64,000 bases of DNA from Aralia elata (GCA_034770075.1 CM068385.1:56490746-56554745); one strand, 5' to 3'. Shown: positions 10,121 through 22,317, counted from the first letter of the stretch. Program-made: numbers and translations. Notes: generated by a model from the letters alone, not told the origin.

Positions 10121-11596
10121 ATGCCAAGGGGAAGGCCACGTAACCGACAGGTCGAAGAGTCAGAAAGTGAGGTTGGAGACCAAACCAACCCCATGAGAAT
10201 GTTCGCGGAGATGCTGGCCGAGGCTATGCAATCCAGACCCCCACCTGTAGTGACTCAAGCAGCAGCTAAGCCAGCGCATCATCTGGCAAACTTTAAAGAT
10301 TTCAAATTGGTCGGACCACCTGAGTTCAAGGGGACTCTTAACCCAATTGAAGCGCAGACCTGGATAGAAGAGATAGAGAAGGTCTTTGAGGTAGCACGGG
10401 TGGCAGAGGAACAGAAAACAAGTTTTGCCACTTTCATGCTAAAAGGAGAAGCCAACTATTGGTGGAAGGCCAATCGGGGCCGAGTTGAAGAAGGCACTGT
10501 CGCTTGGGATCGTTTTAAGGAAATGTTCTTGGAAAATTACTTTCCAGAGAGCATGAAGCAGGAGATGGAGATCAAGTTCCTGGAACTGAAACAAGGAAAC
10601 ATGTCTGTGGCTGAGTACGCGGCTAAGTTTAATGAGTTGGCACGGTTTGCAGCTCACCAAGTCAGCACCGAGGAAAGGAAAGCTCGCAGGTTTGAGCAGG
10701 GGTTGAAGCCATGGTTATACCGTTCTGTGGCTGTATTAAAAATCAGAACATTCGCAGAATTAATGGAGAGGGCAATCATTGCAGAGGGTGGCAGTGAGGC
10801 CCTGGCCAAATACAATCACGAGAAGAAGAAGGGACATGAGGGCCCTAAGGCAGGAAGCAGTGGGGGCAGTAGTAACCCCAACAAACGGAAATGGAATGAA
10901 AGTCAATCTTTCGGGAGCAATAAACCCGGAGGAAATCCGTCTGGAGGGGAGGCAAGGAAACCAGGCAGGTGCAGTAATTGTGGTAAGAACCACACGGGGG
11001 AGTGTATGAAGGGAAAAAGTGTTTGCTACAAATGCGGGCAACCGGGGCACATGGCTCCCCAATGTCAGAACAAACCAAAGGGGGGATGTTATTCATGTGG
11101 AGCACCCGACCACCAAATCAAGGACTGTCCGAAGAGGAAAGGTGACCTCGGAAGTGGCAACAGAAACAACAACAGCAACAGCGGGAACAATAACCGGCTG
11201 AGCTATGGGGCACCAGCCAGTCAAGCCAACAGGCCAACAGCCCGCACGTTCAATATGACAGTCCAGGATGCAATGGAATCCAAGGACGTGGTGTCAGGTA
11301 TCATCCCAATCAACGATATAAATGCATATGTGCTATTTGATTCGGGTTTTGCCACTTGCTCTTTTGTTTCCGAAGAATTTACTAGACAATTAAATGTCCC
11401 TTGTGAAAAGTTAGAACACCCTATGAACGTAGAAGTAGCAAACAAAGAAATTATCCCCGTAGAATGCATTCATAGGAACTGTTGTGTTGAATTACGAGGA
11501 TTTAAGCTCAAAGTGGATTTGATTACCAATTCGACTGGGAGAGTTCGATGTAATCTTGGGAATGGATTGGCTATCAACCCACGGAGCAGTTATTGA
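10121..11596 (+). CDS. gag: Gag and start of protease (element A)
   Basis: The ORF starts M-P-R-G-R-P-R-N-R. The capsid region (residues about 65-230) carries the usual retrotransposon gag signature, including W-I-E-E-I-E-K-V-F near 90 and E-Y-A-A-K-F-N-E-L-A-R near 165. Three Cys/His knuckles follow at residues 284-336: an atypical first one (CSNC-x3-H-x3-C), then CYKC-x4-H-x4-C and CYSC-x4-H-x4-C. The retropepsin motif D-S-G begins at residue 407 but is followed by an extra Phe compared with element F, which has D-S-G-A-T. The frame is lost near 11530 by one extra base (GATTACCAATT), so the ORF ends at 11596 while the protease continues in the next frame. Gag forms the particle that packages element RNA. 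Confidence 0.92.
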   Translation: MPRGRPRNRQVEESESEVGDQTNPMRMFAEMLAEAMQSRPPPVVTQAAAKPAHHLANFKDFKLVGPPEFKGTLNPIEAQTWIEEIEKVFEVARVAEEQKTSFATFMLKGEANYWWKANRGRVEEGTVAWDRFKEMFLENYFPESMKQEMEIKFLELKQGNMSVAEYAAKFNELARFAAHQVSTEERKARRFEQGLKPWLYRSVAVLKIRTFAELMERAIIAEGGSEALAKYNHEKKKGHEGPKAGSSGGSSNPNKRKWNESQSFGSNKPGGNPSGGEARKPGRCSNCGKNHTGECMKGKSVCYKCGQPGHMAPQCQNKPKGGCYSCGAPDHQIKDCPKRKGDLGSGNRNNNSNSGNNNRLSYGAPASQANRPTARTFNMTVQDAMESKDVVSGIIPINDINAYVLFDSGFATCSFVSEEFTRQLNVPCEKLEHPMNVEVANKEIIPVECIHRNCCVELRGFKLKVDLITNSTGRVRCNLGNGLAINPRSSY

Positions 11597-14500
11597 CTGT
11601 AAGAAGAAATGTATACACCTAAAGACTCCTAATAAGTCAAAGGTGGTATTTTACGGCAGTAAGTCACCAAGCCAATCTTGTTGTCTTACTATGATGCAAA
11701 CAAGGAGATTACTCAAGAAGGGTTGCGAATGTTATTTGGCCCATGTGGTTGATACTCGTCGAGTAGGGGATGAGATGAGTCAAATACCAGTCGTGAGAGA
11801 ATTCACCGATGTCTTTCCCGAAGAGCTTCCGGGACTGCCGCCGGACAGGGAAATCGAGTTCGTTATCGATTTGGCACCGGGAACCGCACCAATATCAAAG
11901 CCGCCGTTATCGTATGGCACCTGTAGAAATGAAAGAGTTGATGGTGCAACTGCAGGAGCTGTTAGATAAAGGATATATCAGACCAAGTGTGTCCCCTTGG
12001 GGAGCGCCCGTTCTGTTTGTAAAGAAGAAAGACGGTTCAATGAGGCTTTGTATCGACTATCGGGAGTTGAACAAAGTTACTATTAAGAATAGGTATCCAC
12101 TTCCTAGAATTGACGATCTGTTCGATCAACTTAAGGGAGCGAAGTACTTTTCAAAGATCGACTTAAGAACCGGCTATCACCAGCTGAAGGTGAGGCAGGA
12201 AGATATCCCGAAGACTGCATTCAGGACTCGTTATGGGCACTTCGAGTTCCTGGTAATGTCTTTTGGATTGACAAATGCACCAGCAGCATTTATGGATATG
12301 ATGAACAGAGTGTTCAAGCAGAGTACTTGGATAAGTTCGTAGTCGTATTCATCGATGACATCTTGGTGTATTCGGGGACAGAGGAGGAGCATGCTGAACA
12401 TTTGAAGATGGTATTAGAAGCTCTCAGGAAGGAGAAGTTGTATGCAAAGTTTTCTAAGTGCGAGTTTTGGTTGCAGAGAGTACAATTCCTGGGTCATGTC
12501 ATAGACAAGAATGGTGTTTCGGTGGACCCAGCAAAAGTGGAAGCAGTTATCAACTGGGAACAGCCGAAGACGCCGACAGAGATCCGGAGTTTCTTGGGAT
12601 TAGCGGGATACTATCGGAGATTCATCCAGGATTTTTCAAAGATAGCGTCGCCATTGACCAATCTCACCAGGAAAACAGTCAAGTTTGTTTGGTCGGAGAA
12701 GTGTGAGGAGAGTTTCATGGAGTTGAAGAAGAGACTCAGCCAAGCACCAGTGTTGACCTTACCGGACAACACTGGGGGTTTCGTAGTGTATAGCGATGCA
12801 TCACACAAGGGTCTTGGCTGTGTACTGATGCAACACGGCAAGGTAGTGGCATACGCATCACGGCAACTGAAGGACTATGAGAAGGGTTATCCGACTCATG
12901 ACTTGGAGTTAGCCGCAGTGGTTTTTGCCTTGAAGATTTGGAGGCACTACTTATATGGGGAGAAGTGCGAGATATATACAGATCACAAAAGTCTAAAGTA
13001 TATCTTCACTCAGAAGGAACTAAATATGAGGCAGCGCCGATGGTTGGAATTGATCAAAGACTACGACTGTGAAATTCTGTACCATCCGGGCAAAGCAAAT
13101 GTAGTGGCTGATGCTTTAAGTAGGAAAGGCAAGGTGAAATTGATGCAGCTGACAGTCCAGGAGGAATTGATACGAGACTTTGAACGTCTGGAGCTGGAAG
13201 TCAGGTATCCAATGGAGGTGGACGAAAAGGTGTTCGCCGTGACGGTAGGACCAACTCTACTGGATAAGATACAGGAGGCTCAAGAATTTGACGAGGAATG
13301 CGTTGACATTAAGAAACAGTTATCAGAGGGAAAAGCCTCGAAGTATAAGGTTGACAGCACAGGATTGCTAAGATTCGAGGGAAGGATCTGGATACCCTAC
13401 GTACCAGACTTAAGGGAAGAGATTTTGCAGGAGGCCCATAATACAAGGTTTTCGGTACATCCAGGTAGCACCAAGATGTATCAAGATCTTCGTCAACATT
13501 ATTGGTGGCCGCATTTGAAAGGGGAAGTTGCAGAGTTCGTCAGCCGGTGTTTAACTTGTCAACGGATCAAGGCTGAGCACCAACGGCCGAGCGGATTGTT
13601 GCAACCCTTAGAGATTCCCGAATGGAAGTGGGAGCACATCACAATGGATTTTGTGGTGGGACTTCCAACAACGCAAAAGGGTCTAGACGCCATCTGGGTG
13701 ATCATGGATCGGTTGACCAAGTCTGCCCACTTTCTACCGATCAAGATCAGGTACAAATTGGAGCAATTGGCGAAACTTTACGTAAAGGAGATAGTGTCGC
13801 GACATGGAGTGCCGGTATCTATTGTGTCTGACCGGGATCCGCGCTTCACGTCAAATTTTTGGAGAAGTCTACAGGAGAGACTGGGAACACAGTTAAGAAT
13901 GAGTACGGCATATCATCCGCAGACTGATGGTCAGAGTGAGCGAACAATTCAGACTCTAGAGGATATGCTCCGGGCAGTGGTGATGGATTTAAGTGGCAGC
14001 TGGGATGATCACTTGCCACTAGTGGAGTTCGCTTACAACAATAGTTACCATGCTAGCATTGGCATGCCACCGTACGAAGCATTGTACGGAAGGAAGTGTC
14101 GAACGCCGTTGTGTTGGGACGAAGTTGGTGAACGGAGATTATTGGGGCCAGAATTGGTACAACAAACCGTGGAAATCATTAAAATAATAAGACAGCGGTT
14201 AGTAGCAGCCCAAGATCGTCAGAAGAGGTATGCCGACTTACATCGCCAGAAACGAGACTTTGAAGTTGGTAGTTTTGTGTTTCTGAAGGTATCTCCCTGG
14301 AAAGGAAAGATCCGTTTTGGGAAAAAGGGTAAATTGAGCCCTAGGTTCATAGGACCGTTCGAAATTTTGAGACGAATCGGCGAGGTGGCGTACGAGGTAG
14401 CATTACCTCCTGAACTTGAGCACATTCACAACGTGTTTCATGTATCAGTGTTGCGTCCGTATAAGCCAGATTACAAACATGTTATTTCCTATGAACCAAT

Positions 14501-14684
14501 TCAAGTCGAAAAAGACCTATCGTACGAGGAGATTCCTGTTCAAATACTGGATAGAAAAGAGCAGAAGCTGAGGAATAAAATCATTCACTCGGTGAAAGTT
14601 CTCTGGAGAAATCACGCGGTGGAAGAAGCTACGTGGGAACTCGAAGAGAAGATGAGAGCGAATTACCCCCAGTTGTTCGAGTAA
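11536..14684 (+). pseudogene. pol: Pol of element A: protease end, RT, RNase H, integrase, chromodomain
   Basis: The product lies in three overlapping frames: 11536-11905, about 11906-12315 and 12327-14684. Single-base or two-base insertions near 11905 (CCGTTATCG) and 12315 separate them, with no in-frame stops. RT shows F-S-K-I-D-L-R-T-G-Y-H-Q and the catalytic F-I-D-D (residues 9-12 of the last frame). RNase H has V-Y-S-D-A-S-H-K-G. Integrase has an HHCC region and the D,D-35-E triad near residues 441, 502 and 538 of the last frame. A chromodomain closes the protein. All the usual catalytic motifs are present, so the breaks are either very recent or sequencing artefacts. Confidence 0.92.
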
Positions 14685-14718
14685 CCTTAGATTGAAATTC
14701 CGAGGACGAAATTTTTAT

Positions 14719-14731
14719 AAGGGGGAGAGGA
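14719..14731 (+). other. Polypurine tract of element A
   Basis: The run aagggggagagga lies directly before the 3' LTR start (TG at 14732). Confidence 0.9.
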
Positions 14732-17700
14732 TGTAATGTCCAGGAATTTTAAACACTGTATCGAATTTATTTTAATAAGAAATAAATTCATTATATTAAA
14801 TTTTCAAATTTAATTGGATCCATGTGAGTATTATTGTTTAATTATATAAATACGTGATCCAATAATTTTCTGTGCATTAGAGGGACTCACTGATAGTTTA
14901 AATAAATTAGTGAGTTAACCCTAAGAATTTATTTGCAAGAAAATTTGGGGAATTAATGAATAATTATCGGATTAAATGATTCGAATGAAGAATTATGGTT
15001 ACAAATAAATATTTTCTTATAAACAACTAATTGGCTTAGTTATTCAATTTAAAATATAAGAATTTGCATAATGGTTAATTTAAGTTGGGCCAATTTTCTT
15101 TCATTGACCCATCGCTTTTATTTAATTATAATTTAAGCCCAAAACCCTTTCCTTTCTATTTTCCTATTGGGCCACCCCTCCTTTCCTATTTCAGCCGACC
15201 CAGCCCCATTCGGGTTGAGCCCAAATTCCCTTTTTCAGTCGGGTCGATCCATGGTGATTGGTATTAGGATTGCCGGCAATTTCAATTGGGAAAAGAGTTC
15301 AAGGCAGCAAGAGAAAATCAATTGGGAAGAGGAACCCTCAAGCCTCGGTTCAATCATACCAGCCATCTAACCTAGACATCTCAAATCCAAGTCGACCTAA
15401 GCCCTAGCCCCTCAATCAGCCGCACCCAAACCTTCAATCAGTCCATCAGTCGAGCAAAAAGACGGGAAGGAGGAGATGCCGGCAAGAGATTGAAGCAACC
15501 AGCGGACAAACGAGCGGAAGCCCCAACGACCGAGCAAAAACGCGGCAAGGACCAAGGGTTTTGCCGTCCGGCGATTTGACCGGCGGTATTACGCGGCTCG
15601 AGGCGCTGCCGGCACGTCACGCTGGAACTAGATGGGTTTGACGCAGACAACCCATTGATAGCTACTCTCTCATACCAACGGTCCTTGAAGAATTAATTGG
15701 GGTAATACCCAGTTAATTTGGGTAAAAATTTCGCTATAAAGTGAACCTCCCCAAACCCTAAACCGAGCTGCAGATTTGGTGAGTCCTCAATTAGAAGAAC
15801 AGAGTTCCAAACTAGAAATTAGGGTTTCAAGTTGGTAAGGAGATACAAAGAGGAGAGGAAACAGGGGAAATCATTTGGGGAACTGCGATTTCAGTTGCTG
15901 TGAATGTCCAGCTCCATTGCCTATTTCGGTAGACAGAGAAGAACGGCCCGCCGCTCAAACCCAAGGTATAGCCATAGGATTTTCGTGTGATGGTTTTGGT
16001 TAATCTTGTATGAATTTTTCCTTCTTCATACTCGAATTGTGCAGTCCACTGTGAGTATGGAATTGGACTAAATGTTCTTGTATTGGGTTGTATAAATTTC
16101 TTATTGTATACCTGGTTGGGTAATTGCTTGGATTGTGATAAAATTTTGTTTGGTTTAGAAATCTAGTATGGAGATATCCCGTATTGGTTCATGATGATTA
16201 AGGAAATCTGGACATTAGTTGGGATTACTGTGTTAGGTCGTTCTTATTGGGTTTGCAAGACTGTATTATACACTGTGAAAATGTATTGTATTACGCTGTT
16301 TGGATTTAAACGTTTGGTATGGGATTTTATGTTAAAATCTGTGTTTGTGGACTGGGAAATAGAATTACTGAGAGATGAACAACCTGTTAGTTGATTTGAA
16401 TATGAACTGTGATGTCCAAGGGGATTAGGCAGTAAATCAGTTAAGTTCCAAATTAGATTTTGTAATTCATTTGTTTATTTAAACAAAAATAATTAGCCAA
16501 TGGAGTCTAATGGTTGTTACATTGTTAATCAACTATTCAAGTATTGACTTAATTAAATGGGTAATTAAATTGAGTCAATAATGCATTTACAAAATGATTG
16601 GTTAGAGTAACTAATAAATAAGTTAATAATTATTTATTATTAATAAATAAAGGTAATAAATATTTAATTATTATTTAATAATAATAATAATTAAATATGA
16701 ATAAAGTTAATATAATAATTATTTATTATTTGTTAATAAATAATAAATAAAGATAATAAATATTTAATTATTATTTAATAATAATAATAATTAAATATGA
16801 ATAAAGTTAATACAATAAATAATAAATAAAGATAATAAACACTTAGCAATTATTAATATTAAATAATAATTAAGTGTATAACTTTATACATTAATTAGGG
16901 TTGAATAAGGGACAAGTTCAATAAATGTTAAATTACCCCTAAGGTAAATAGTAATTAAGAGTAAACTAAATAAATGATCAAGGGTTTTCTGTTATCTTTA
17001 AACCAAAATGAATTTATTTTATAAATGATAAATAAGGATTGTTAGACCATACCTGGAAACAATTAAAGGTAATAATTGGAGTATTCAAATGATAAGTGAC
17101 CCTGATTAATTATTATCTGTTTAAATAATAAATAGAGGTCATTAAATTTTTGTTAGCTGATGGCTAGGTAGTAATTAAGTTCGGTGAATTATTTATCTGC
17201 TAAATGGATAGCATAAGTGGGTATAATTACGCAATGCTAATGTATAAACCAATTCTACCAACTGATAGGTTATCCACGGTCAAGTAATTAAAGCTAGAAT
17301 TTATCCGTAGCTGAGCAAACAGGTAAGTCCTCTATCCCGAACTTTGATTTCTGCAAGTTCCTAACCCTAAACTTCTTACCTTATTGCAAGTTCTTCCTTA
17401 CTCAACTTTTTACCTTGAGTAATACTTCTAAAACCTTATGCAGTATTTTAATTCATGCAAAAAGGTATATATTATTGCAAGTATTCTTTAAGCTTGAATT
17501 TTATCTCCAAACATGCTATAAGTGGTCTAATTACTTTTAAAATTATTCCACATCTGTGTATTTATTGGCATTCGCTCTCATACATTTGAATTCGAATATT
17601 GAATTAAATTCAGAAGTTTTATGAACCATTCATGGTTAAGTCTGAACCCTTGTTCGGTCAGACAATTTTGTGAGAATTTATAAAAGCTATCCGAACCAAT

Positions 17701-18389
17701 CAATGGTAAGGATTCTTAGACTGTATGAACACCCCTTTATTTATAGGGGAGTACCCCACGTACCGTATATAAGGTACAAATAGCAGAATTAAATGTTATG
17801 CATATACATAGGGTACGCGAGGCTGATCCCCTCAAGTACGTTATTCTGTAGCCAGTAACCATAGGGTCAACCAGCTATTGACTCCTCTGGAAGTTATCGT
17901 TCAAAGTCTATTTGACTATCAATTGTTCTAAAAGCATTTAATGTTCTTGCTTCTGATTATTCTATTGTTGAAATCCCTTTTTATCATCCCTTCATCATGA
18001 TATATCTTTATTGTTATACTTTAAACTTGCTGGGCAAACTCGTTGCTCATTCTTGCTATATCATGACTTTATTGCAGCGAAACCCGAGACTTCAGGGACG
18101 AACAAAGGAAAAGAAAAGATGAAACAATAGATTCCTTGTAGCAGACTTTATAATCATGTGTAATTTAATTGCTGTTCATGTAATTTTAACCCTAATAGTT
18201 ATTTAGAGTATGGGTTGATGTACTTGATTAAGGTTAATTGTATTCTGGGACTAGTAACACCTTAAATGAACAACGTATGTTTATATATTCCGCACTTTTA
18301 GATATCATATGTTGTTAGAGGTGAATGATTGTATTGGATCGTGATGACCAGATCCGGGTATTCGGAGACCCGAATTTGGGGGTGTCACA
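14732..18389 (+). mobile_element. 3' LTR of element A
   Basis: It spans 3658 bp, TGTAATGTCC to TGTCACA, and is nearly identical to the 5' LTR. Indels include a 3-bp GAA unit and a 4-bp GTGT unit near exon 1 and several single bases. A TATA box is at 15735-15741, the AT-rich array at 16600-16870, and TSD TTTCA follows. Confidence 0.95.
15904..18130 (+). CDS. Predicted spliced small ORF in 3' LTR of A
   Basis: This is the second copy of the LTR gene model. Exon 1 is 15904-15965, one Arg codon shorter than in the 5' LTR, so the frame is kept. The CATAA candidate is 17212-17216. The 12-nt candidate is 17311-17322 and here has a perfect GTAAGT donor where the 5' LTR has GCAAGT. The terminal exon is 18078-18130, with one Lys-to-Thr change. 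The only length change in exon 1 between the two LTRs is a whole codon. Confidence 0.42.
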
Positions 18390-18394
18390 TTTCA
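18390..18394 (+). repeat. Target site duplication of element A, right copy
   Basis: TTTCA matches 4980-4984 exactly. Confidence 0.95.
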
Positions 18395-19009
18395 TCTCAT
18401 ACTTTGGAAAGCAAAGGAAGAGAGCAATCAAGCTAAGAAGGTATACTAACTAACCTAAAAACCCTAGAAAACCCTAATCTTGCTTTTCATTTTAATTTTA
18501 TGGTAGAAAGTTATCATCATGATTTTTAAATATTTAGAATCATGATAAATATGTCTATGTTTGATGATATGTGGTTTGGTATGTGATGGTATGAGTTGGT
18601 GTAGAAAAATTAAACTAGAAGCTTGAAAACCTTTTTACCGACGCACAAACCGTAACTTGTTGGAATAAATTATGTATTTCGAAATCCATACATGCTATTG
18701 TTGATTTTCTTTTTTTCTGAGTTTTAAAGGGTAATTTAGAAAAAGAACCTCGTTGGAATCATTGAAAAGAAGTTAAAATGAGAGAGTTATGTAATTTTTA
18801 CCAAAACACGTGACTGTCATAGGGCTGTGCAGAACAGTCCACTTCCGGGCCACTTTCAGTGGTCCAACTTGTCCAAATTTGGTGTTTGATGATGGAAAAT
18901 TGTAGTTTAGAAAGATACAAATCCAAAGGTATTGACTGAACCCTCATACGAGTTGTAGAGTTCATTTTATGAGTGTTTCCGTAAGGGACCTCAAAACTGG
19001 AAACGGGAT
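18395..19009 (+). mobile_element. LTR of gypsy family C, segment 2 of 3
   Basis: It resumes exon 1 of the C LTR up to the donor at 18440 and continues into AT-rich LTR sequence until the copia insertion. No other gene is seen. Confidence 0.65.
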
Positions 19010-19014
19010 AAAAC
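19010..19014 (+). repeat. Target site duplication of + copia, left copy
   Basis: AAAAC is repeated at 28306-28310. Confidence 0.92.
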
Positions 19015-20837
19015 TGAAAGTAGTATGCACACAAGCCAATCATATTTGATATGATGTAGCGTATACTTTGTAATCTTATTCATTTATTAATAAAGGAATT
19101 GATTTTCTTAAAAGGCATTTTATATTATCTACATAGTGCTGTTATATTAAATGTGATAAACCCATAGTTTTGAGCAATGCTTTTAGAATCATGATGGTGA
19201 TCATGCTAATGAGATCTAAATTCAAGATAGCTCACAAACTAAAATTGTTCCTAATCGTTGGATTACTAAATTGGGGATTAGTGAATCCGGATAGATTAGT
19301 ACATACGTTGCTTGCTCTTAGGAAGAGGATGATTGATCTCATAATCATTTGTGTGGAGACACTAAAGCAAGTATGTAGGTGCTTATTAGAGAATAAGTTC
19401 ACTGAACGTGACTCGCTAAGGAATACCTAATGGAGTTTTTACTCGCCTGTCAATAGGAAATTCCTCTAGTGATAGTAGTACAAGTGATCCTTGGACTTGA
19501 GATCATCATAGTATCTTGTGTATGATGAGTTATACTTTGACATGTCCCTTAAGACCTTGTGGGTATATCAAAAGGGTATGATTGGGTATAATTAGTTGTA
19601 CATGGAGATAGGTGAATGATCAACAAAGAATCTACCTCGTCTAGTAAAAGATGTGAATGTCCTATGTGATTCGATAAATGATAAACTCAGTAGTCCTTGG
19701 CCAAGGCAGAATGAGATTAGAAAGGAGTTTCTAATTTGCATTATTTAGAGTTATGCATTTGGGAATCGAAATACATATAATTAAATAAAATAAGACTTGA
19801 CAGTAAATCCATGTCTTATATTTAATTGGGACATTGTATGGTAGAAGGATTGAATTGTACGGTAACTATCTACTCAAAGGTTCTTTTGTGATTAATGTTG
19901 AAATCTATATTATCTGGAAAGTCGTTGATCGCTAAGGGGGCTTACCCTTATTGTAAAATAAATGTTATTTATTTAAATGAATTAAATAGTTTAATTTATT
20001 TATTTAAATAAGATTAGAATTGTTCTAATTGATTTATTCACAACCGGTTTAATATGGAGAACCTAAAGGGTCACACCGCAAAAGGAAAATATTTATTTAA
20101 GAAGTAAATGGCATAATGGTAATAATAAGTTAAGTGTATTTAATTTAAATCTATGGAGATAGAATAAATTAAAATAGCTTAATATTTATTATTTAATATT
20201 TTGGAAATATTAAATATAAATTAATAAGAGGAGTCTTTATTATTATTATTACTATTACTATTATTTAATTCCTAATAGGGATTGAGAATTAATTAATAGA
20301 AGTACTCTCCCATGAATTCCTAATTAGATTAGGAGCATTATTAATTAAAGGAGTTTAATTATAATACAAACCCTAATCCTAAATTGTTTAGGGAAGGGTT
20401 ATTCCTACATCTATAAATAAGAGGGGTCTTATCATAGATTAGGGTTACACACTCTTGCATTAGATTGTGGAGAGCAATTTCTATAGAGATAGAAACTAGG
20501 GTTTTGCCAAATACCCAACTTCTTGAATACTTGTTCTTCCTTGGTGGATCACCTCTAGAGGCCAAACACTTGGGTGGCTAACGTTGATCAAAGAAAGGAA
20601 TCACACCGTAGCATTCGAGGAGAACACGAAGGACTAGGAGTTGAACTTGTACCCGAGGAAACTTTGTTCTACGAGGGTATAATTCTTATTCTCTTTCTCT
20701 TTCGTTTATATCGTTAATTGAGCACATAGATTGATCTTGGTGATGGTTTGTATAAAATTTTTAAAATCTGATTTTATCGCGCTTCCGCACTATTTATGTA
20801 ATTTGATTACATGATCGCGCTATATACAAACCTAACA
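19015..20837 (+). mobile_element. 5' LTR of + copia
   Basis: The LTR is 1823 bp, TGAAAGTAGT to CCTAACA. A TATA box candidate TATAAATA lies at 20412-20419, and the same motif is at 27880-27887 in the 3' copy. Minus-strand relatives at 30658-40892 share most of this sequence. Confidence 0.95.
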
Positions 20838-20838
20838 G

Positions 20839-20850
20839 TGGTATCAGAGC
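20839..20850 (+). other. Primer-binding site of + copia
   Basis: TGGTATCAGAGC follows the LTR end after one base and complements initiator-Met tRNA. Confidence 0.95.
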
Positions 20851-20954
20851 CTAATCTTGTTCTAATTATCGATTTTGATGATTCCATGTATGCTTGATAT
20901 GTGATTGGATCGAAATTTTTGGGCAGAATAAATTTTTTTCTGAATTAGCGACAC

Positions 20955-21077
20955 GGCGCAACTGCGCCGCTTCCAGTTCATTCTGGAGCGCAGCTGCGCC
21001 GAAACCCAGAATCGTTTTTTTCCTGGGGAGCAGCGTAGCTACGCCGTTGCCCAGTTCATTCTGGGCGCAGCTGCGCC
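20955..21077 (+). repeat. GC-rich palindrome cluster in copia leader
   Basis: Four units are seen: GGCGCAACTGCGCC (20955-20968), GCGCAGCTGCGC (20988-20999), GCGTAGCTACGC (21033-21044) and GGCGCAGCTGCGCC (21064-21077). Spacers are about 20-35 nt and two contain CAGTTCATTCTGG. The third unit differs from the second by symmetric changes that keep the palindrome perfect. Confidence 0.85.
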
Positions 21078-22024
21078 GGTAAGCAGAATCTGAAAAAAAT
21101 ATTTTTTCTTCAATTAAAATAAATGGTTTATTTAATTGATATAAGTTTAAAATAAAGTGTTTATTTTATCTGGAATAGGATTTCAGATTGCTAAAATTAA
21201 AGGAGTTTAATTTGGATTTAGTTTTTGATTAAAATAAAAGAGTTTATTTTGTTTCAAAACTAAATATTAGCAAAACTTTTGCCCATTAATTGATATCAAT
21301 GCATATATGGAATGGATTTATTATTCATGGGATGAATGTTATTTATTGATACATATAGAGATATGTATGATAATAAATAGGGATTGATTATGGACGATTG
21401 ACCAATGTGTGATTGGATTTATTTTAGTGGATGCTTGAATGTATGGGTTTTTATAAATGGGGTCTGCGTACCTCGTCTTCTCTAATTTTTCTTAATGTAA
21501 ATTCTATCTCCCTCCTATGTACTTCCCCTTGACTGCTGATCAAGGTTTCTATTTATTGTAAATAGCTTTTGTAATAGGACTAGTTAGAATTAATTTTTGA
21601 AGAATTGGAGACAAAGGAGCAAGGAGCGCTTGAAGACCCGTTTGTAATGGAGCCCGGGTTTAAATGTAATAGTTATATTTAAATTTATTCTTGCACCCTA
21701 GGTTTGACCTTTTGGTTCACTTGGTGGCTCTAGTGAACCAAACTAGAATAAAAGTTCATAATCAATCCGGGGTTATAATATAGTATTCTATATGTGCATG
21801 CTTATTATATATATATATTATATTATCCAACATGCTTCGCATGTAAAATAATATGACGCGTATTTTATATATATATGTGCATGCGCGCTAAACAAGATGA
21901 GACTAATAATAATAAACCCCTCAAAGAAATTATATTAAGTCCTAAGCGTTCAAAGATATTTGGAATATCGAACGTCGCCTTCTAGCATGGTAAAGCAATA
22001 GAGTATTAAATGTTTAATATGAGT

Positions 22025-22317
22025 TTGTTGTGTCACCACAAGGCAAGTATTAAATATTTAAGATGTTGCTTTATCACATTTGATGCTTATAAATAGACTG
22101 AACGATGTTGTTTTGTTGTGTCACCACAAGGACAGTGTTTTTCTTTCGAATATATGGAAGTGCTAGGTTGGACTTAACTTGGATAATTTTGATTCGGATG
22201 TGTCACCACTTGATCAAAATAATCTAAGAGGCAAAATAAAAGGAGTTACATAGTGATGTAATTGACAATAGTTGTCTACCTATTTATTTATATATCGCTT
22301 GTTGTGTCACCACAAGG
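22025..22317 (+). repeat. 19-bp direct repeats in copia leader
   Basis: TTGTTGTGTCACCACAAGG occurs at 22025-22043, 22113-22131 and 22299-22317, with a partial copy (GATGTGTCACCACTTG) near 22198. Each unit is an imperfect inverted repeat (TTGT-GTG/CAC-ACAA). Confidence 0.85.

Larger units (their letters stand above)
4985..18389 (+). mobile_element. Complete Ty3/gypsy chromovirus, element A
   Basis: This is a 13,405-bp element: 5' LTR 4985-8655, PBS 8659-8670, coiled-coil ORF 8889-9720, gag-pol 10121-14684, polypurine tract, 3' LTR 14732-18389, perfect TSD TTTCA. The long LTRs, PR-RT-RH-IN order and C-terminal chromodomain fit the Tekay/Del type of chromovirus; clade assignment is by eye. The two LTRs differ at about seven substitutions plus roughly eight small indels in 3.66 kb, so insertion is recent. 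It sits inside the family C LTR. Confidence 0.95.
4969..18440 (+). pseudogene. Exon 1 of LTR family C, interrupted by element A
   Basis: The exon starts at ATG 4969-4971 and runs into the TTTCA target site. It resumes after element A at 18395 and ends at donor AGAAG|GTATAC (18440/18441). Across the insertion the frame is open and reads MPLSFISYFGKQRKRAIKLR. This matches the exon 1 peptides of LTRs A, B and E at Y-F-G-K/R and the following basic residues. The insertion therefore split the exon of a formerly intact LTR. Confidence 0.5.
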
